Below are positions 41,166 to 51,670 of a stretch of 64,000 bases of DNA, one piece after another; positions within the stretch are counted from its first letter, which is position 1, and every line of letters begins with the position of its first letter. The notes beneath the pieces were generated by a model. That model saw only the letters and a list, made by a program, of their open reading frames with translations. It was not told the origin of the DNA and did not search any database. A program made the translations under genes and the position numbers. The stretch spans positions 1-64,000 of the forward strand of contig NZ_JACHCQ010000008.1 of the NCBI RefSeq assembly GCF_014205835.1, in the 5' to 3' direction. Origin of the DNA: Pedobacter sp. AK013. GTDB taxonomy: Bacteria > Bacteroidota > Bacteroidia > Sphingobacteriales > Sphingobacteriaceae.

Positions 41166-42836
41166 TTAACGAATTGGAAAAGAAATTGAAATTCCTAAAC
41201 CATTTTTATCCATGGTTTCAAAAGTAATAGTGCCTGAGATATTTTTAATACGGGTTTCCGTATTTCGTAAACCATTATTATGTATCACTTGTTCCGGTAG
41301 TCCTATACCATTATCATGATATTTTATAGATATGATATTATGGTTTCTATTAAACCTTATTTTGACAACTGTTGCCTGACTATGCTTTTTCATATTATTC
41401 ATGAGTTCCAATAATATAATAAAGATCTCACTTGCTGTGTTTTCCGGAATATTTGCCCAAAGATCATCTTCATTACCGATAACATCAATGGAACGTGTAC
41501 TGGCAACATAGGCGGAGAACAGCTCTGAAAGCTGTTGCCTAAATGTCTTGTTTAATCTATTGTCAGTAATTTCGTATGAAATATCTCTTGAAGTGTTATA
41601 AATATATTCTAATTGATCGAGCAGATGGTTTCTGTCTAGGTCATTCTTGTTTTCAACTTCTGACATTACCCGGTAAATTTTATTAGCCACTTTATCGTGT
41701 ACCTTTTTGGAAGTTTTAATCTGGCTATCGCGGATCGAATTTTTGGCCTCCAGTTCTAGTTTTTGTTTTCGTTTCCTGTACCAGAGTGTTCCTGCAACTG
41801 CAAACAAAAGGATACCGAAAGCCAGAATAATAACCTGATATTTTTTCTTTTCATTATCCTTTTGCAGCACCAGATTATCTGCTTTGTTTTTTTCGGTTTC
41901 GTAGCGAATAAGCGCAAATTGGTTTTTGGCGGCACTACGGGCAGTCTGTAGACTATCAGCTAATTCCTCATAGGTCTCAAAATACTGTTTAGTTGCTATT
42001 GGTGAACTCAACTTAATTAGTTTCTGTAAAGCCTGTAGCCGATCGACAGGGCTACTAATCTGAATGGCTACGTGGTACATTTTTTTTGCATAATCTATTG
42101 CAAGCCCTGGATTTTTAGAGGTATAATAATCAGCAAGATGTGCATAACTGGCATTTAGCCCCCATAGATCTCTTTCTTGCTCCCTGATTTTTAATGCTTT
42201 TAAAAATTCAGTTTCAGCATTATATTTAGGATTAATTAGCCATTTGGTTTTAGCTAAATTAGATAATGCTCTAGCGTATTCTTTTTGGTTTTTGCTGTTT
42301 TGAGATAGGATTTGATTATAAATTTTTAAGCTTGCCTCATAATTTTTGACATCTTGATAAACCTTGGCTTTGTTATTTAGGTATAAGTTTTTATCTAATG
42401 GGTTTTCAGAAAAGGCGATGGCTAAGTCGTAAAATTTTAAAGCGTTTAAGTAATCGGCCAATCTAAAGGTAGCAATACCAAGATTATTATAATTGGAATG
42501 GATGAATGGGTATTGAGTTTTATCGGTCTTATCAAGATATTTAAGCGCATTTAAAGAAATTTCCTGTCCTCCAAAATTATCTCCTTTATCCGTCGAGATG
42601 ATACCCATATTTACTAAGCACTTTGCTGCACCTAAACTATCTCGTTGCGATAAGAATAAATCTTTAGCTTGATTGAAATAGCTAAAAGCGCTATCAATTC
42701 TTCCAAGCTCCCGGTACTCAAATGCCTTATCGTATAATGGGTTCTCTTTTTTAGTTTTCTCTTTTTGTTGAGGTTTGGAACAAGAAAATAAAAGTCCCAG
42801 TGGTAATAATAATAATAAGATGGAGAAGCGGTTCAC
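41166..42836 (-). CDS. TPR sensor histidine kinase, lipoprotein
   Basis: 556 residues. Lipobox in LPLGLLFSCSK; periplasmic TPR repeats (about 30-290); one TM helix (about 325-345); cytoplasmic dimerisation region with SKKVHDKVANKIYRVMSEVE (His) and HATPase with LLELMNNMKKHS and NGIGLPEQ. This is the NarX-like kinase class common in Bacteroidota. Its 3' end contains the promoter of the regulator gene that follows. Confidence 0.88.
   Translation of the reverse strand: MNRFSILLLLLPLGLLFSCSKPQQKEKTKKENPLYDKAFEYRELGRIDSAFSYFNQAKDLFLSQRDSLGAAKCLVNMGIISTDKGDNFGGQEISLNALKYLDKTDKTQYPFIHSNYNNLGIATFRLADYLNALKFYDLAIAFSENPLDKNLYLNNKAKVYQDVKNYEASLKIYNQILSQNSKNQKEYARALSNLAKTKWLINPKYNAETEFLKALKIREQERDLWGLNASYAHLADYYTSKNPGLAIDYAKKMYHVAIQISSPVDRLQALQKLIKLSSPIATKQYFETYEELADSLQTARSAAKNQFALIRYETEKNKADNLVLQKDNEKKKYQVIILAFGILLFAVAGTLWYRKRKQKLELEAKNSIRDSQIKTSKKVHDKVANKIYRVMSEVENKNDLDRNHLLDQLEYIYNTSRDISYEITDNRLNKTFRQQLSELFSAYVASTRSIDVIGNEDDLWANIPENTASEIFIILLELMNNMKKHSQATVVKIRFNRNHNIISIKYHDNGIGLPEQVIHNNGLRNTETRIKNISGTITFETMDKNGLGISISFPIR
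41219..41263 (-). promoter_or_regulatory. operator and -7 box inside the kinase gene, promoter for the regulator
   Basis: ATACGG-gttt-CCGTAT at 41248-41263; exactly 21 bp away is TACTTTTG (41219-41226), exact -7 consensus; 65 nt further is the ATG of the NarL-type regulator. It is in coding sequence, so it must satisfy the protein too. It suggests autoregulation. Confidence 0.6.
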
Positions 42837-42899
42837 AATTTTTAGTTTTTCCCCTAAGTTAAAAAAATAAACAATAACGATTGTTTATTAAAATTGGGA

Positions 42900-42930
42900 T
42901 ATAGTTAGCTTCTCATTTGAAGCTAACTAT
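42900..42930 (-). terminator. hairpin after the small exported gene
   Basis: ATAGTTAGCTT-(8 nt)-AAGCTAACTAT, perfect 11-bp stem, between the 68-residue gene (end 42972) and the kinase start. No long T-tract, so termination is plausible but not certain. Confidence 0.5.
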
Positions 42931-42971
42931 AATATAAAAAGCAAGGCAGATTTACCGCCTTACCTTTTAAA

Positions 42972-43178
42972 TTAACCTATTTTAGGCGGTGGATTTTGTC
43001 CGGTTTCGCCACCAGTATCTCCACCAGCCTCTCCTGTGCCGTCGCCTGGGTCACCAGGATTGGTCGGATCAGTATCGGCAGTGGTTACGGTTGTACCACC
43101 ATTAGGATTACAATTGTTGTTTGTATTTGCAGGTGTTGCTAATCCCAATAGGATCGCAATAAATAATGGAATGAACAT
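42972..43178 (-). CDS. small exported Gly/Pro/Thr-rich peptide
   Basis: 68 residues: a hydrophobic start (MFIPLFIAILLGLATPANT), then CNPNGGTTVTTADTDPTNPG and further acidic Gly/Pro repeats. Low-complexity and disordered. A GC-rich hairpin lies 38 nt upstream. It is next to the TPR kinase on the same strand, and might be its ligand or simply a surface peptide; neither is shown. Confidence 0.5.
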   Translation of the reverse strand: MFIPLFIAILLGLATPANTNNNCNPNGGTTVTTADTDPTNPGDPGDGTGEAGGDTGGETGQNPPPKIG

Positions 43179-43482
43179 TTCTTTAATTTTTAGAATTGAT
43201 TTATTAGGCAGAGTACCCGCGAACCATTCGCGGGCCTTTCTGCAGTTTGTAAATCAGAAGGCCTTCTGAAAATTTGGGAAGTGTTGAGTGTCTGTCGCGG
43301 GAGCTAGTAACTGCTTCCCAAACCGGCTATTCACTACCGCGATTTCCACTCTTTTATTAATCAGTTTTTTAATTTAGCTTTGATAATGAATCGCCGCCTG
43401 TGCTGATCAACGATACAAATATGAGGGGAGTCAAAAGATTAGTTATTAATATATTCCGATGTTTCCCTTGTTTCCGCATAGA
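43179..43482. other. intergenic region with hairpins
   Basis: Contains a perfect dyad CCCGCGAA-cca-TTCGCGGG (43216-43234) and a GGGAGC ... GCTTCCC dyad near 43300-43320. No ORF is supported. Confidence 0.5.
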
Positions 43483-43526
43483 TTCCGGGAACCCGTAAAT
43501 TTTCCACTTTTTCCGCCTTATTTTTA
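43483..43526 (+). promoter_or_regulatory. variant operator and -7-like box (plus strand)
   Basis: TTCCGG-gaac-CCGTAA at 43483-43498, then 20 bp, then TATTTTTA (43519-43526), one mismatch from TAnnTTTG. The start codon is at 43546. A weaker relative of the operator set, in front of a plus-strand gene. Confidence 0.4.
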
Positions 43527-43545
43527 CGCTAAATTTTTAAAGAAA

Positions 43546-44703
43546 ATGTTTGAGAATTATAAATTATCACTCTTAGATTTTTATTGGATAAAGAATAAAA
43601 ATCACCGACTTTCTATTAATTTGGAAGACCCTGGTCGAGAAAAAATAAGAATTGAATGTGTAGAGGTTTTTCTAAGAAAAAATACGCAGAAGGATAAAGA
43701 TTTAATCCGATTAGTTTTCGACCCCAAAAATCAATTTGATGATCAAGTAAGAAGTATTGAAAGATTTAAACTAGATAAGTTTAGATCTTTAGTAAGTTTT
43801 ATGGTAGAGGGAACAAGCATTAGGGATGAAAAATTGGTTAAACTTCTGGCTTGGTTAATAGATTTCCCTACATATAATGAGTGGAGAGAACTTAGTGAAG
43901 AGGAACTAAAACTTATTTTTGAGGAGGCGGCTAAAAAGCCCGAAGAAGAAATAACTGAACCAATTACAACTAAACCTACCGGTGAGGTTAAAGTACCTGA
44001 CATTACATCCACGCCGCCACCTCAGCCAATTTTTATTATGGGTAAGCCCACTGGCGGAGGCAATGGTGAAGATGTGACTCGACCGGAACAACCTAAGCAG
44101 CCGGTTTATGTACCAAAATTTTCACCCCGCTACATTACTATTTCCTGTACTATTTTATTATTCGTTAGCACCACTTCTTTAGCAGTTTGGGAACGCTTAC
44201 CTACTCCAATTAGAATGCCTAATGCGGTTGAGAAATTTATGTACTGGGATGAAGATCACTATGAGCCAATTAAAGATGATAAACAAAATGTTGGTACGCC
44301 AATCATTCCGTTAAATGTTCAAACGTTAACGCGTCAAAGAAAAATCAATTTACCTGATACGTTAACCAGTTATTCGATTGGTAAAGTATGGTATAAAGGA
44401 TATGGAAAGAATCATGAATTTTTTACTGATAGTGGCGCGTATCCTTTAGATACACAAAGAGTATTAAAACCACTTTCAAATACAATCTTAACCAAGTACA
44501 TTTCCAATTACAGGTATATGCTTACACGGTTAGTGTGGTTTTTATGTGCTGCATTTTTTATAAGCATTTGCGGTATTTGGGCAAGTAGATTAAAGAAAGA
44601 AGAGATGGCAGTAAGGAAACCGGAAGAAGCGGCTGGTACGGATACACAGTCAGTACTAGAAGCGGAACGTATAATAAATGGGACTGAATTAGGAACTGCA
44701 TAG
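43546..44703 (+). CDS. two-TM membrane protein of unknown function
   Basis: 385 residues from ATG 43546 (MFENYKLSLLDFYW). The upstream ATG at 43459 lies before the operator/promoter, so it is not used. N-terminal ~130-residue soluble domain, a Pro/Thr/Gly-rich linker (about 140-205), TM helix (about 210-230), ~95-residue soluble loop with LPDTLTSYSIGKVWYKGY, second TM (about 335-355), acidic tail. Possibly a regulon member of the NarL-type system. Confidence 0.65.
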   Translation: MFENYKLSLLDFYWIKNKNHRLSINLEDPGREKIRIECVEVFLRKNTQKDKDLIRLVFDPKNQFDDQVRSIERFKLDKFRSLVSFMVEGTSIRDEKLVKLLAWLIDFPTYNEWRELSEEELKLIFEEAAKKPEEEITEPITTKPTGEVKVPDITSTPPPQPIFIMGKPTGGGNGEDVTRPEQPKQPVYVPKFSPRYITISCTILLFVSTTSLAVWERLPTPIRMPNAVEKFMYWDEDHYEPIKDDKQNVGTPIIPLNVQTLTRQRKINLPDTLTSYSIGKVWYKGYGKNHEFFTDSGAYPLDTQRVLKPLSNTILTKYISNYRYMLTRLVWFLCAAFFISICGIWASRLKKEEMAVRKPEEAAGTDTQSVLEAERIINGTELGTA

Positions 44704-44803
44704 GGATAAGTCTGAAAGTTCAGAATGGGTGATCTGAAAGAGATGTTTTTAATATTAAATTTAAGATAATCACCCCGCTTTGCCCTGCTCCCAATTTCTA
44801 GGA

Positions 44804-45838
44804 TTAACTTAACGAACCAGTTAAACTATATACTTTTCCTTCATAAAGCCCTGCCAATAACTGCACCGCCATTTTACTCCTTTGCCCGGTTTGGCAATAA
44901 CAAACTACTTTTTTGTTCTTTGGAATAGTTGAAAATGATTCCCTTAATTCATATAGTGGAAGGTTAATGCCTCCAATATTGTTTTCTTCATGTTCGTAGC
45001 TTTCGCGTACATCAATCAGAAAAATTTCATCAGTAGATTCAGAAAGCCACTGACTTAAAGTCGCTTTATCGATTTCTTTTGCGGTGTTAACTGTCGTTTC
45101 GGCTTTAACTATTTTGGTTGGTTTTTCTTTTGCAAGGTTAAATACCAATACAGTATTGTTCAGTGCATTAATGGTCATTAGTTTACCAGCTAAAGTTTCG
45201 CCAATACCGCAGGTTAGTTTTATTGCTTCGTTAGCCATGTATAAACCAACTATACCGGGTAAAATGCCAATTACGCCGCCTTCAATACAATTAATATTTT
45301 CAGTTGGTGGTGCAGGGTAAAGATCCCGATAATTTGGTCCGCCTTGATGATTAAATACGGCTACCTGACCTTCAAACTGTAAAATGGAGCCAAATATGAG
45401 TGTTTTTCCCAAGCTTACACAGGTATCGTTTACGAGGTAGCGGGTAGTAAAATTATCAGAACAATCGATCACTATATCATAAGCCTCGCAAATAGATACA
45501 GCGTTATTTGCCATAAAACGTTCGTGATAGGCACTGAGCTGAACATGGGGGTTGAGTAAGGCGAGTTTCTCGGTTGCTACCTTTGCTTTTGGCTGGCCGA
45601 CATCCATGTGGTTGTATAAAATCTGTCGGTGCAGATTACTCAGTTCCACCACATCATTATCTACAATACCCATTTGGCCTATTCCTGCTGCAGCCAGGTA
45701 TTGCAATACCGGGCAACCCAGTCCACCGGCACCAATAACCAGTATGCTGGCAGCCTTCAGTTTTTCCTGCCCCGCCAGGCCCAGTTCGGGCAAAATCATT
45801 TGACGGGTATAACGGTTTAATTCTTCTTTAACTAACAT
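44804..45838 (-). CDS. thiF: ThiF/MoeB-like adenylyltransferase with rhodanese domain
   Basis: 344 residues. E1-like domain with VIGAGGLGCPVLQYLAAAG (nucleotide-binding loop) and a C-terminal rhodanese (about 255-344) with CQTGQRS (active Cys). It activates the ThiS C-terminus and can supply sulfur. The CXXC zinc pairs of classical MoeB are not present. Last gene of the thiamine operon; overlaps thiH by 7 nt. Confidence 0.9.
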   Translation of the reverse strand: MLVKEELNRYTRQMILPELGLAGQEKLKAASILVIGAGGLGCPVLQYLAAAGIGQMGIVDNDVVELSNLHRQILYNHMDVGQPKAKVATEKLALLNPHVQLSAYHERFMANNAVSICEAYDIVIDCSDNFTTRYLVNDTCVSLGKTLIFGSILQFEGQVAVFNHQGGPNYRDLYPAPPTENINCIEGGVIGILPGIVGLYMANEAIKLTCGIGETLAGKLMTINALNNTVLVFNLAKEKPTKIVKAETTVNTAKEIDKATLSQWLSESTDEIFLIDVRESYEHEENNIGGINLPLYELRESFSTIPKNKKVVCYCQTGQRSKMAVQLLAGLYEGKVYSLTGSLS

Positions 45839-46959
45839 GATTTTCTGATTAAACTCCTATCCCAGTCTTTCCAGATGGGTTCGTAACCCTGCTTTCTGAT
45901 CATGGCTGCAATTTCCTGTGCCGAACGTTCATCAGATATTTCGAACTGCTCTAAAGATTGTGGTTCTACCTGGTAACCGCCCGGATTGGTTTTGGAGCCC
46001 GCACTGATGGCCGTAATGCCCAGTTTTATCACCTGGTTACGGAAAGCCATGGTTTCGCGGGTAGAGATAGACAGTTCTACCTCGCTGTTAAACAAACGGT
46101 AAGCGCAGATGAGCTGCACCAACTCCTTATCGTTCATCGCTACCTTGGGTTCTAAACCGCCGCTAAAAGGCCGCAACCTGGGGAAAGAAATACTGAATTT
46201 ACTTTGCCAATACTGTTTTTCGAGATAAGAGAGGTGCAGGGCCGTAAAAAATGAATCGGTCCGCCAATCTTCCAGTCCAATTAAAACACCAAGTCCCATT
46301 TTATGGATACCCGCCTGTCCTAGCCGGTCAGGGGTTTCTAAGCGATATAAAAAGTTAGCTTTTTTGCCTTTTGGATGGTGTTTTCGGTAATCGTCCTGAT
46401 GGTAGGTTTCCTGATAAACCAATACCGTATTTAGCCCGTGCGGAATGAGGGTTTCGTAGTCGGCTACATCCAAAGGCTGTACCTCCATAGCTATATGGGC
46501 AAAATGTGGACTGATGAGGTCTAATACTTTTTTAAAATAATCGGTATGTACACTTTGGTTGGCCTCACCGGTAACCAATAAAACATGGTCGTAACCCATC
46601 TCTTTAATTACCGCAACCTCCTGCATAATTTCCATCGGGTTAAGCGTTCTGCGCCTTACCTTATTATCGTAGCTGAAACCACAATAGGTACAGATATTAT
46701 TGCACTCGTTGGAGAGATATAAGGGGATATACATCTGGATTACCCTACCAAAACGATCTAAAGTTAAACGCTGGCTAACCTGCGCCATATCTTCCAGGTA
46801 AGGCAAGGCAGCAGGCGAAATAAGCGCTTTAAAATCTTCCAGGTTGCGCTGTGTATTGTTCAGTGCCCTTTCTACATCGGCTGCTGTTTTATCGTAAATA
46901 CTGGCTTTGGTATCGTCCCAATTGTAGGATTCGAATACTCCGTTAAAACTGTTCATCAA
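45832..46959 (-). CDS. thiH: 2-iminoacetate synthase (tyrosine lyase)
   Basis: 375 residues. Radical SAM with CNNICTYC (CX3CX2C cluster), [13 protein letters not shown] C-terminal region, and ThiH-specific FYQD-type motifs. It makes dehydroglycine from tyrosine for the thiazole ring, in contrast to ThiO. Overlaps thiG by 17 nt. Confidence 0.95.
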   Translation of the reverse strand: MMNSFNGVFESYNWDDTKASIYDKTAADVERALNNTQRNLEDFKALISPAALPYLEDMAQVSQRLTLDRFGRVIQMYIPLYLSNECNNICTYCGFSYDNKVRRRTLNPMEIMQEVAVIKEMGYDHVLLVTGEANQSVHTDYFKKVLDLISPHFAHIAMEVQPLDVADYETLIPHGLNTVLVYQETYHQDDYRKHHPKGKKANFLYRLETPDRLGQAGIHKMGLGVLIGLEDWRTDSFFTALHLSYLEKQYWQSKFSISFPRLRPFSGGLEPKVAMNDKELVQLICAYRLFNSEVELSISTRETMAFRNQVIKLGITAISAGSKTNPGGYQVEPQSLEQFEISDERSAQEIAAMIRKQGYEPIWKDWDRSLIRKSC

Positions 46960-47713
46960 GAAATGCGGTTAGTGGGCTACTGGCTGCGGCATAATGCTGT
47001 TGGCTGCCCAATTTAGATTCAAAAGCCATTCTGCCGGCCTCTACAGCCAGCTTAAATGCAGTGGCCATATCAGTCGGGTTTTGGGCGATGGCAATGGCGG
47101 TGTTGACCAAAACAGCATCGGCTCCAATTTCCATGGCTTTAGCTGCATCAGATGGTGCACCTATACCCGCATCGATAATTACAGGTACCCTGCTCTGACT
47201 GATAATAATCTCTAAGAAATCGATGGTTTTTAGACCTTTATTGCTGCCAATGGGCGAGCCTAAGGGCATTACCGCTGCGGTGCCCACATCTTCTAAACGT
47301 TTGCATAAAACCGGGTCGGCATGGATATAAGGCAAAACTACAAAACCGAGTTTAACCAGTTCTTCAGTGGCTTTTAAGGTTTCAATGGGGTCTGGCATAA
47401 GATATTTTGGATCCGGGTGGATTTCTAACTTAATCCAGTTGGTTGCTAAAGCTTCGCGCGCGAGCTGTGCGGCAAAAACTGCTTCTTTGGCATTACGAAC
47501 ACCCGAAGTATTGGGCAGTAAGTTAATATGCGGATGTTTAAGGTGCTGGAGGATATCATCATCCTTACCTTTTAAATCAACCCGTTTAAGGGCTACGGTA
47601 ACCAGTTCGGAGGCCGAAGCGATTAATGCGCTTTCCATTTCTTTGGCCGAAGAAAATTTTCCTGTTCCGGTAAAGAGACGCGAACTAAAGGTTTGATCTG
47701 CAATTGTTAACAT
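46943..47713 (-). CDS. thiG: thiazole synthase
   Basis: 256 residues. TIM-barrel with [10 protein letters not shown] (Schiff-base Lys), [28 protein letters not shown] and [10 protein letters not shown]. It makes the thiazole phosphate from DXP, dehydroglycine and ThiS-thiocarboxylate. Starts 2 nt after thiE. Confidence 0.95.
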   Translation of the reverse strand: MLTIADQTFSSRLFTGTGKFSSAKEMESALIASASELVTVALKRVDLKGKDDDILQHLKHPHINLLPNTSGVRNAKEAVFAAQLAREALATNWIKLEIHPDPKYLMPDPIETLKATEELVKLGFVVLPYIHADPVLCKRLEDVGTAAVMPLGSPIGSNKGLKTIDFLEIIISQSRVPVIIDAGIGAPSDAAKAMEIGADAVLVNTAIAIAQNPTDMATAFKLAVEAGRMAFESKLGSQQHYAAASSPLTAFLDEQF

Positions 47714-47715
47714 AT

Positions 47716-48360
47716 CTATTGTTTTAAAGCGAATGCATGGTGAATTTTGTTGTTAATTTCTGCTAATGCAGCCGAAGTTTGAATTTGGTTGGTAAGTGCT
47801 GCCGATACGGCAATACCGTAAATGCCGGTTTCTAGTATAGCCGGAATATCAGCTGCTTCAATACCACCTATAGCAATAATTGGGGTGCTAATGCCTGCCT
47901 GTCGCACTTTTTCCATTAATTTTTGGTAGCCTTCCAAACCTACAATGGGGCTCAGGTTTTCTTTTGTATGCGTAAACCTGAATGGCCCCAAACCAATATA
48001 ATCGGCTCCTTCGGCTACTCTCTGCTGGATATGTTCGAAAGTATTTGCTGTACCTCCGATAATTTGCTGTTTGCCAATAATTTTTCTGGCTTCGAGAATG
48101 GGCATATCCTGCAGGCCCAGATGCACACCATAACTATTTACGGCTTTTGCCAGTTGCGGATAATCGTTTATGATTAATTTGGCGCCGTAACTTTCGCACA
48201 AAGCTTGCGCTGCTTTTGCAAAAGGCAGGATTTCGGTTTCGGTTTGGTTTTTAATGCGGAGCTGTATCCATTTTCCGCCAGCTTGAAGCACCTGCTCAAT
48301 GGCATCGATATGGGTGCCTGTTTTAGCTGCCTGCGAAATATATTGTAAGGGGTGGATCAT
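47716..48360 (-). CDS. thiE: thiamine-phosphate synthase
   Basis: 214 residues. TIM barrel with WIQLRIKN (phosphate/Mg), [19 protein letters not shown] and [10 protein letters not shown]. Joins HMP-PP and thiazole phosphate. It is the active ThiE; the neighbouring ThiE-like protein is more diverged. Confidence 0.92.
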   Translation of the reverse strand: MIHPLQYISQAAKTGTHIDAIEQVLQAGGKWIQLRIKNQTETEILPFAKAAQALCESYGAKLIINDYPQLAKAVNSYGVHLGLQDMPILEARKIIGKQQIIGGTANTFEHIQQRVAEGADYIGLGPFRFTHTKENLSPIVGLEGYQKLMEKVRQAGISTPIIAIGGIEAADIPAILETGIYGIAVSAALTNQIQTSAALAEINNKIHHAFALKQ

Positions 48361-48370
48361 ATTGATATTT

Positions 48371-48973
48371 TTAAAGTGGTTGATGATGCGCCAGGCAAAG
48401 TTGCTGTGCTTTTTTAAAATTGATTAAAGCCTGAGCGGGATCGTTCCATATCGTGCCCAATAGTGCAACACCATCGAAGTTCATTTCTTTTACCTGGCTG
48501 ATCTGGTTTAAACCAATGCCACCTAATGCAATTAGTTTTGTTTTGATGTTATACTTGTTTAACCGGAAGCCGGGAGGGATAACGCCTAAATAACCTGGCT
48601 TGGAGAGGCTGTTAAATACAGGGCCAAAAAAACTGTAATGATACGGGGCAATAGCATCCATCGCCGATAATTGATGGATAGAAGTGCTTAGTATATGGTT
48701 TTTGGGTAATATATTGGTCGTTAAATTTTTTCTGAAGCTTTCGGTATGGTGGATTCTTTTAATGTTATAATCGTTGGCCAAGGCATGGAAATGGTGCAGG
48801 GCAATGCGTGGATGGTATTCGGGTAAGATCCCTTCTATAATTTTTCGGTACCCGGCTTCATCGGCATTATCCTTACGCAAATGGAAAACGGGTAAACCGG
48901 CTTCGAAAAGCCGGTTTACAAGATGGCATTCTTCCTTAAAAACGGTAGGCTCGGCGATTACAATCAGTTCCAT
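48371..48973 (-). CDS. second ThiE-like protein (TenI-type)
   Basis: 200 residues. Same barrel as ThiE but shorter, with ELIVIAEPTVF at the N-terminus and SFFGPVFNSLSKPGY, KLIALGGIG. Resembles TenI thiazole tautomerases, which follow ThiG. Also possible as a second thiamine-phosphate synthase. Spacing 6 nt after thiC. Confidence 0.75.
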   Translation of the reverse strand: MELIVIAEPTVFKEECHLVNRLFEAGLPVFHLRKDNADEAGYRKIIEGILPEYHPRIALHHFHALANDYNIKRIHHTESFRKNLTTNILPKNHILSTSIHQLSAMDAIAPYHYSFFGPVFNSLSKPGYLGVIPPGFRLNKYNIKTKLIALGGIGLNQISQVKEMNFDGVALLGTIWNDPAQALINFKKAQQLCLAHHQPL

Positions 48974-48979
48974 AGTAGT

Positions 48980-50884
<1,905 letters not shown>

Positions 50885-50936
50885 TTAATTAATGGGAATA
50901 ATTAATTGGGCATAGGTTTCATGATTCCGTATTCTT

Positions 50937-51140
50937 TCATCCGCCTTGCGTGGCTTTAATGATGATGATCTGATCGCCCTGGCTTAATGCATGTGTAGCC
51001 CAGTCTGATTTAGAAATAATGGTTTGGTTTACAGCTATGGCAAGGCCATCTGTTTCTGAAAAGAGTACAAGAGCCAGCATCTGTTCTATAGAACAGGCCT
51101 CGTTAAGAAGATGGTTTTGATTGTTTATAGTTACTTCCAT
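50937..51140 (-). CDS. thiS: ThiS sulfur carrier
   Basis: 67 residues from the ATG at 51140 (MEVTINNQNHLLNE); the longer frame from 51203 would start in the riboswitch leader. Ubiquitin-like fold ending in the essential GG (IIKATQGG). First gene of the operon. Confidence 0.95.
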   Translation of the reverse strand: MEVTINNQNHLLNEACSIEQMLALVLFSETDGLAIAVNQTIISKSDWATHALSQGDQIIIIKATQGG

Positions 51141-51217
51141 AATTTTAAAAAAATTGGAAAAACTATAGAGATTGCCCCAAAATGGAGATCGAAAAGACAG
51201 CAATGTAAGTTGCTTTC

Positions 51218-51289
51218 ACTTTTCCCTTCGGCAGTACTAACTGCATCAGGTTCAAAGGGTATTTCTCAGCACGTAGGCACCCCTAAAGT
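51218..51289 (-). promoter_or_regulatory. TPP riboswitch
   Basis: On the minus strand: P1 pair ACTTT/AAAGT, GGGGTGCC, GCTGAGA, ACCCTTTGAACCTGATGCAG, GTTAGTACTGCCGAAGGGA. All conserved TPP aptamer blocks are present. A small hairpin AGCAA-cuuaca-UUGCU then follows. It sits 78 nt before thiS and should switch the operon off at high TPP. Confidence 0.97.
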
Positions 51290-51295
51290 TTTTTG

Positions 51296-51325
51296 TAAAT
51301 ATATGCGATTAAATTTTTAATGCAA
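51296..51325 (-). promoter_or_regulatory. promoter of the thiamine operon
   Basis: Minus strand: TTG (51323-51325), 19 bp, TATATTTA (51296-51303), one mismatch from the -7 consensus. It is just upstream of the riboswitch. Confidence 0.6.
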
Positions 51326-51387
51326 ATAAAAATTGATATAGATAAAATCTATTGATTAAAATTTACATATAGAACTACCTTATCGAC

Positions 51388-51473
51388 TCGTCATCTCGAC
51401 TGGAACGTAGTGGAATGGAGAGATCTACCTAGGCAGATTTCTCGACTGCGTTGCACTCCGCTCGAAATGACGA
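51388..51473. repeat. REP-like palindromic element A
   Basis: GTCATCTCGACTG ... AATGGAGAGATCT ... AGATTTCTC ... TCGAAATGACGAC. Ends are inverted; related to element B at 54651-54733. Confidence 0.65.
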
Positions 51474-51528
51474 CACTTTTCCCTAACTCCCGAATCAGAC
51501 TAACTCATCAATCCACACCAACCACCTT

Positions 51529-51557
51529 TTGCAAAACGCAAAAATTCTTTATCTTTG
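51529..51557 (+). promoter_or_regulatory. promoter of the ABC-F gene
   Basis: TTG at 51529-51531, 18 bp, TATCTTTG at 51550-51557, an exact match to the Bacteroidota consensus. Confidence 0.75.
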
Positions 51558-51670
51558 CGTCATCACCAAAATCTCCTCATATATGTAAGATTAATTTCTT
51601 TTTCAGAAAAATAGATAACAGGCAGCGCATTTCCGTTCCTGCAATTATTTACCAATAAAAAAAGAAATTT

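Noticed and set aside
47803..47819. ATACGG...CCGTAA inside thiE
   Set aside because: Spacer is 5 nt, no -7 box, within coding sequence; chance occurrence.
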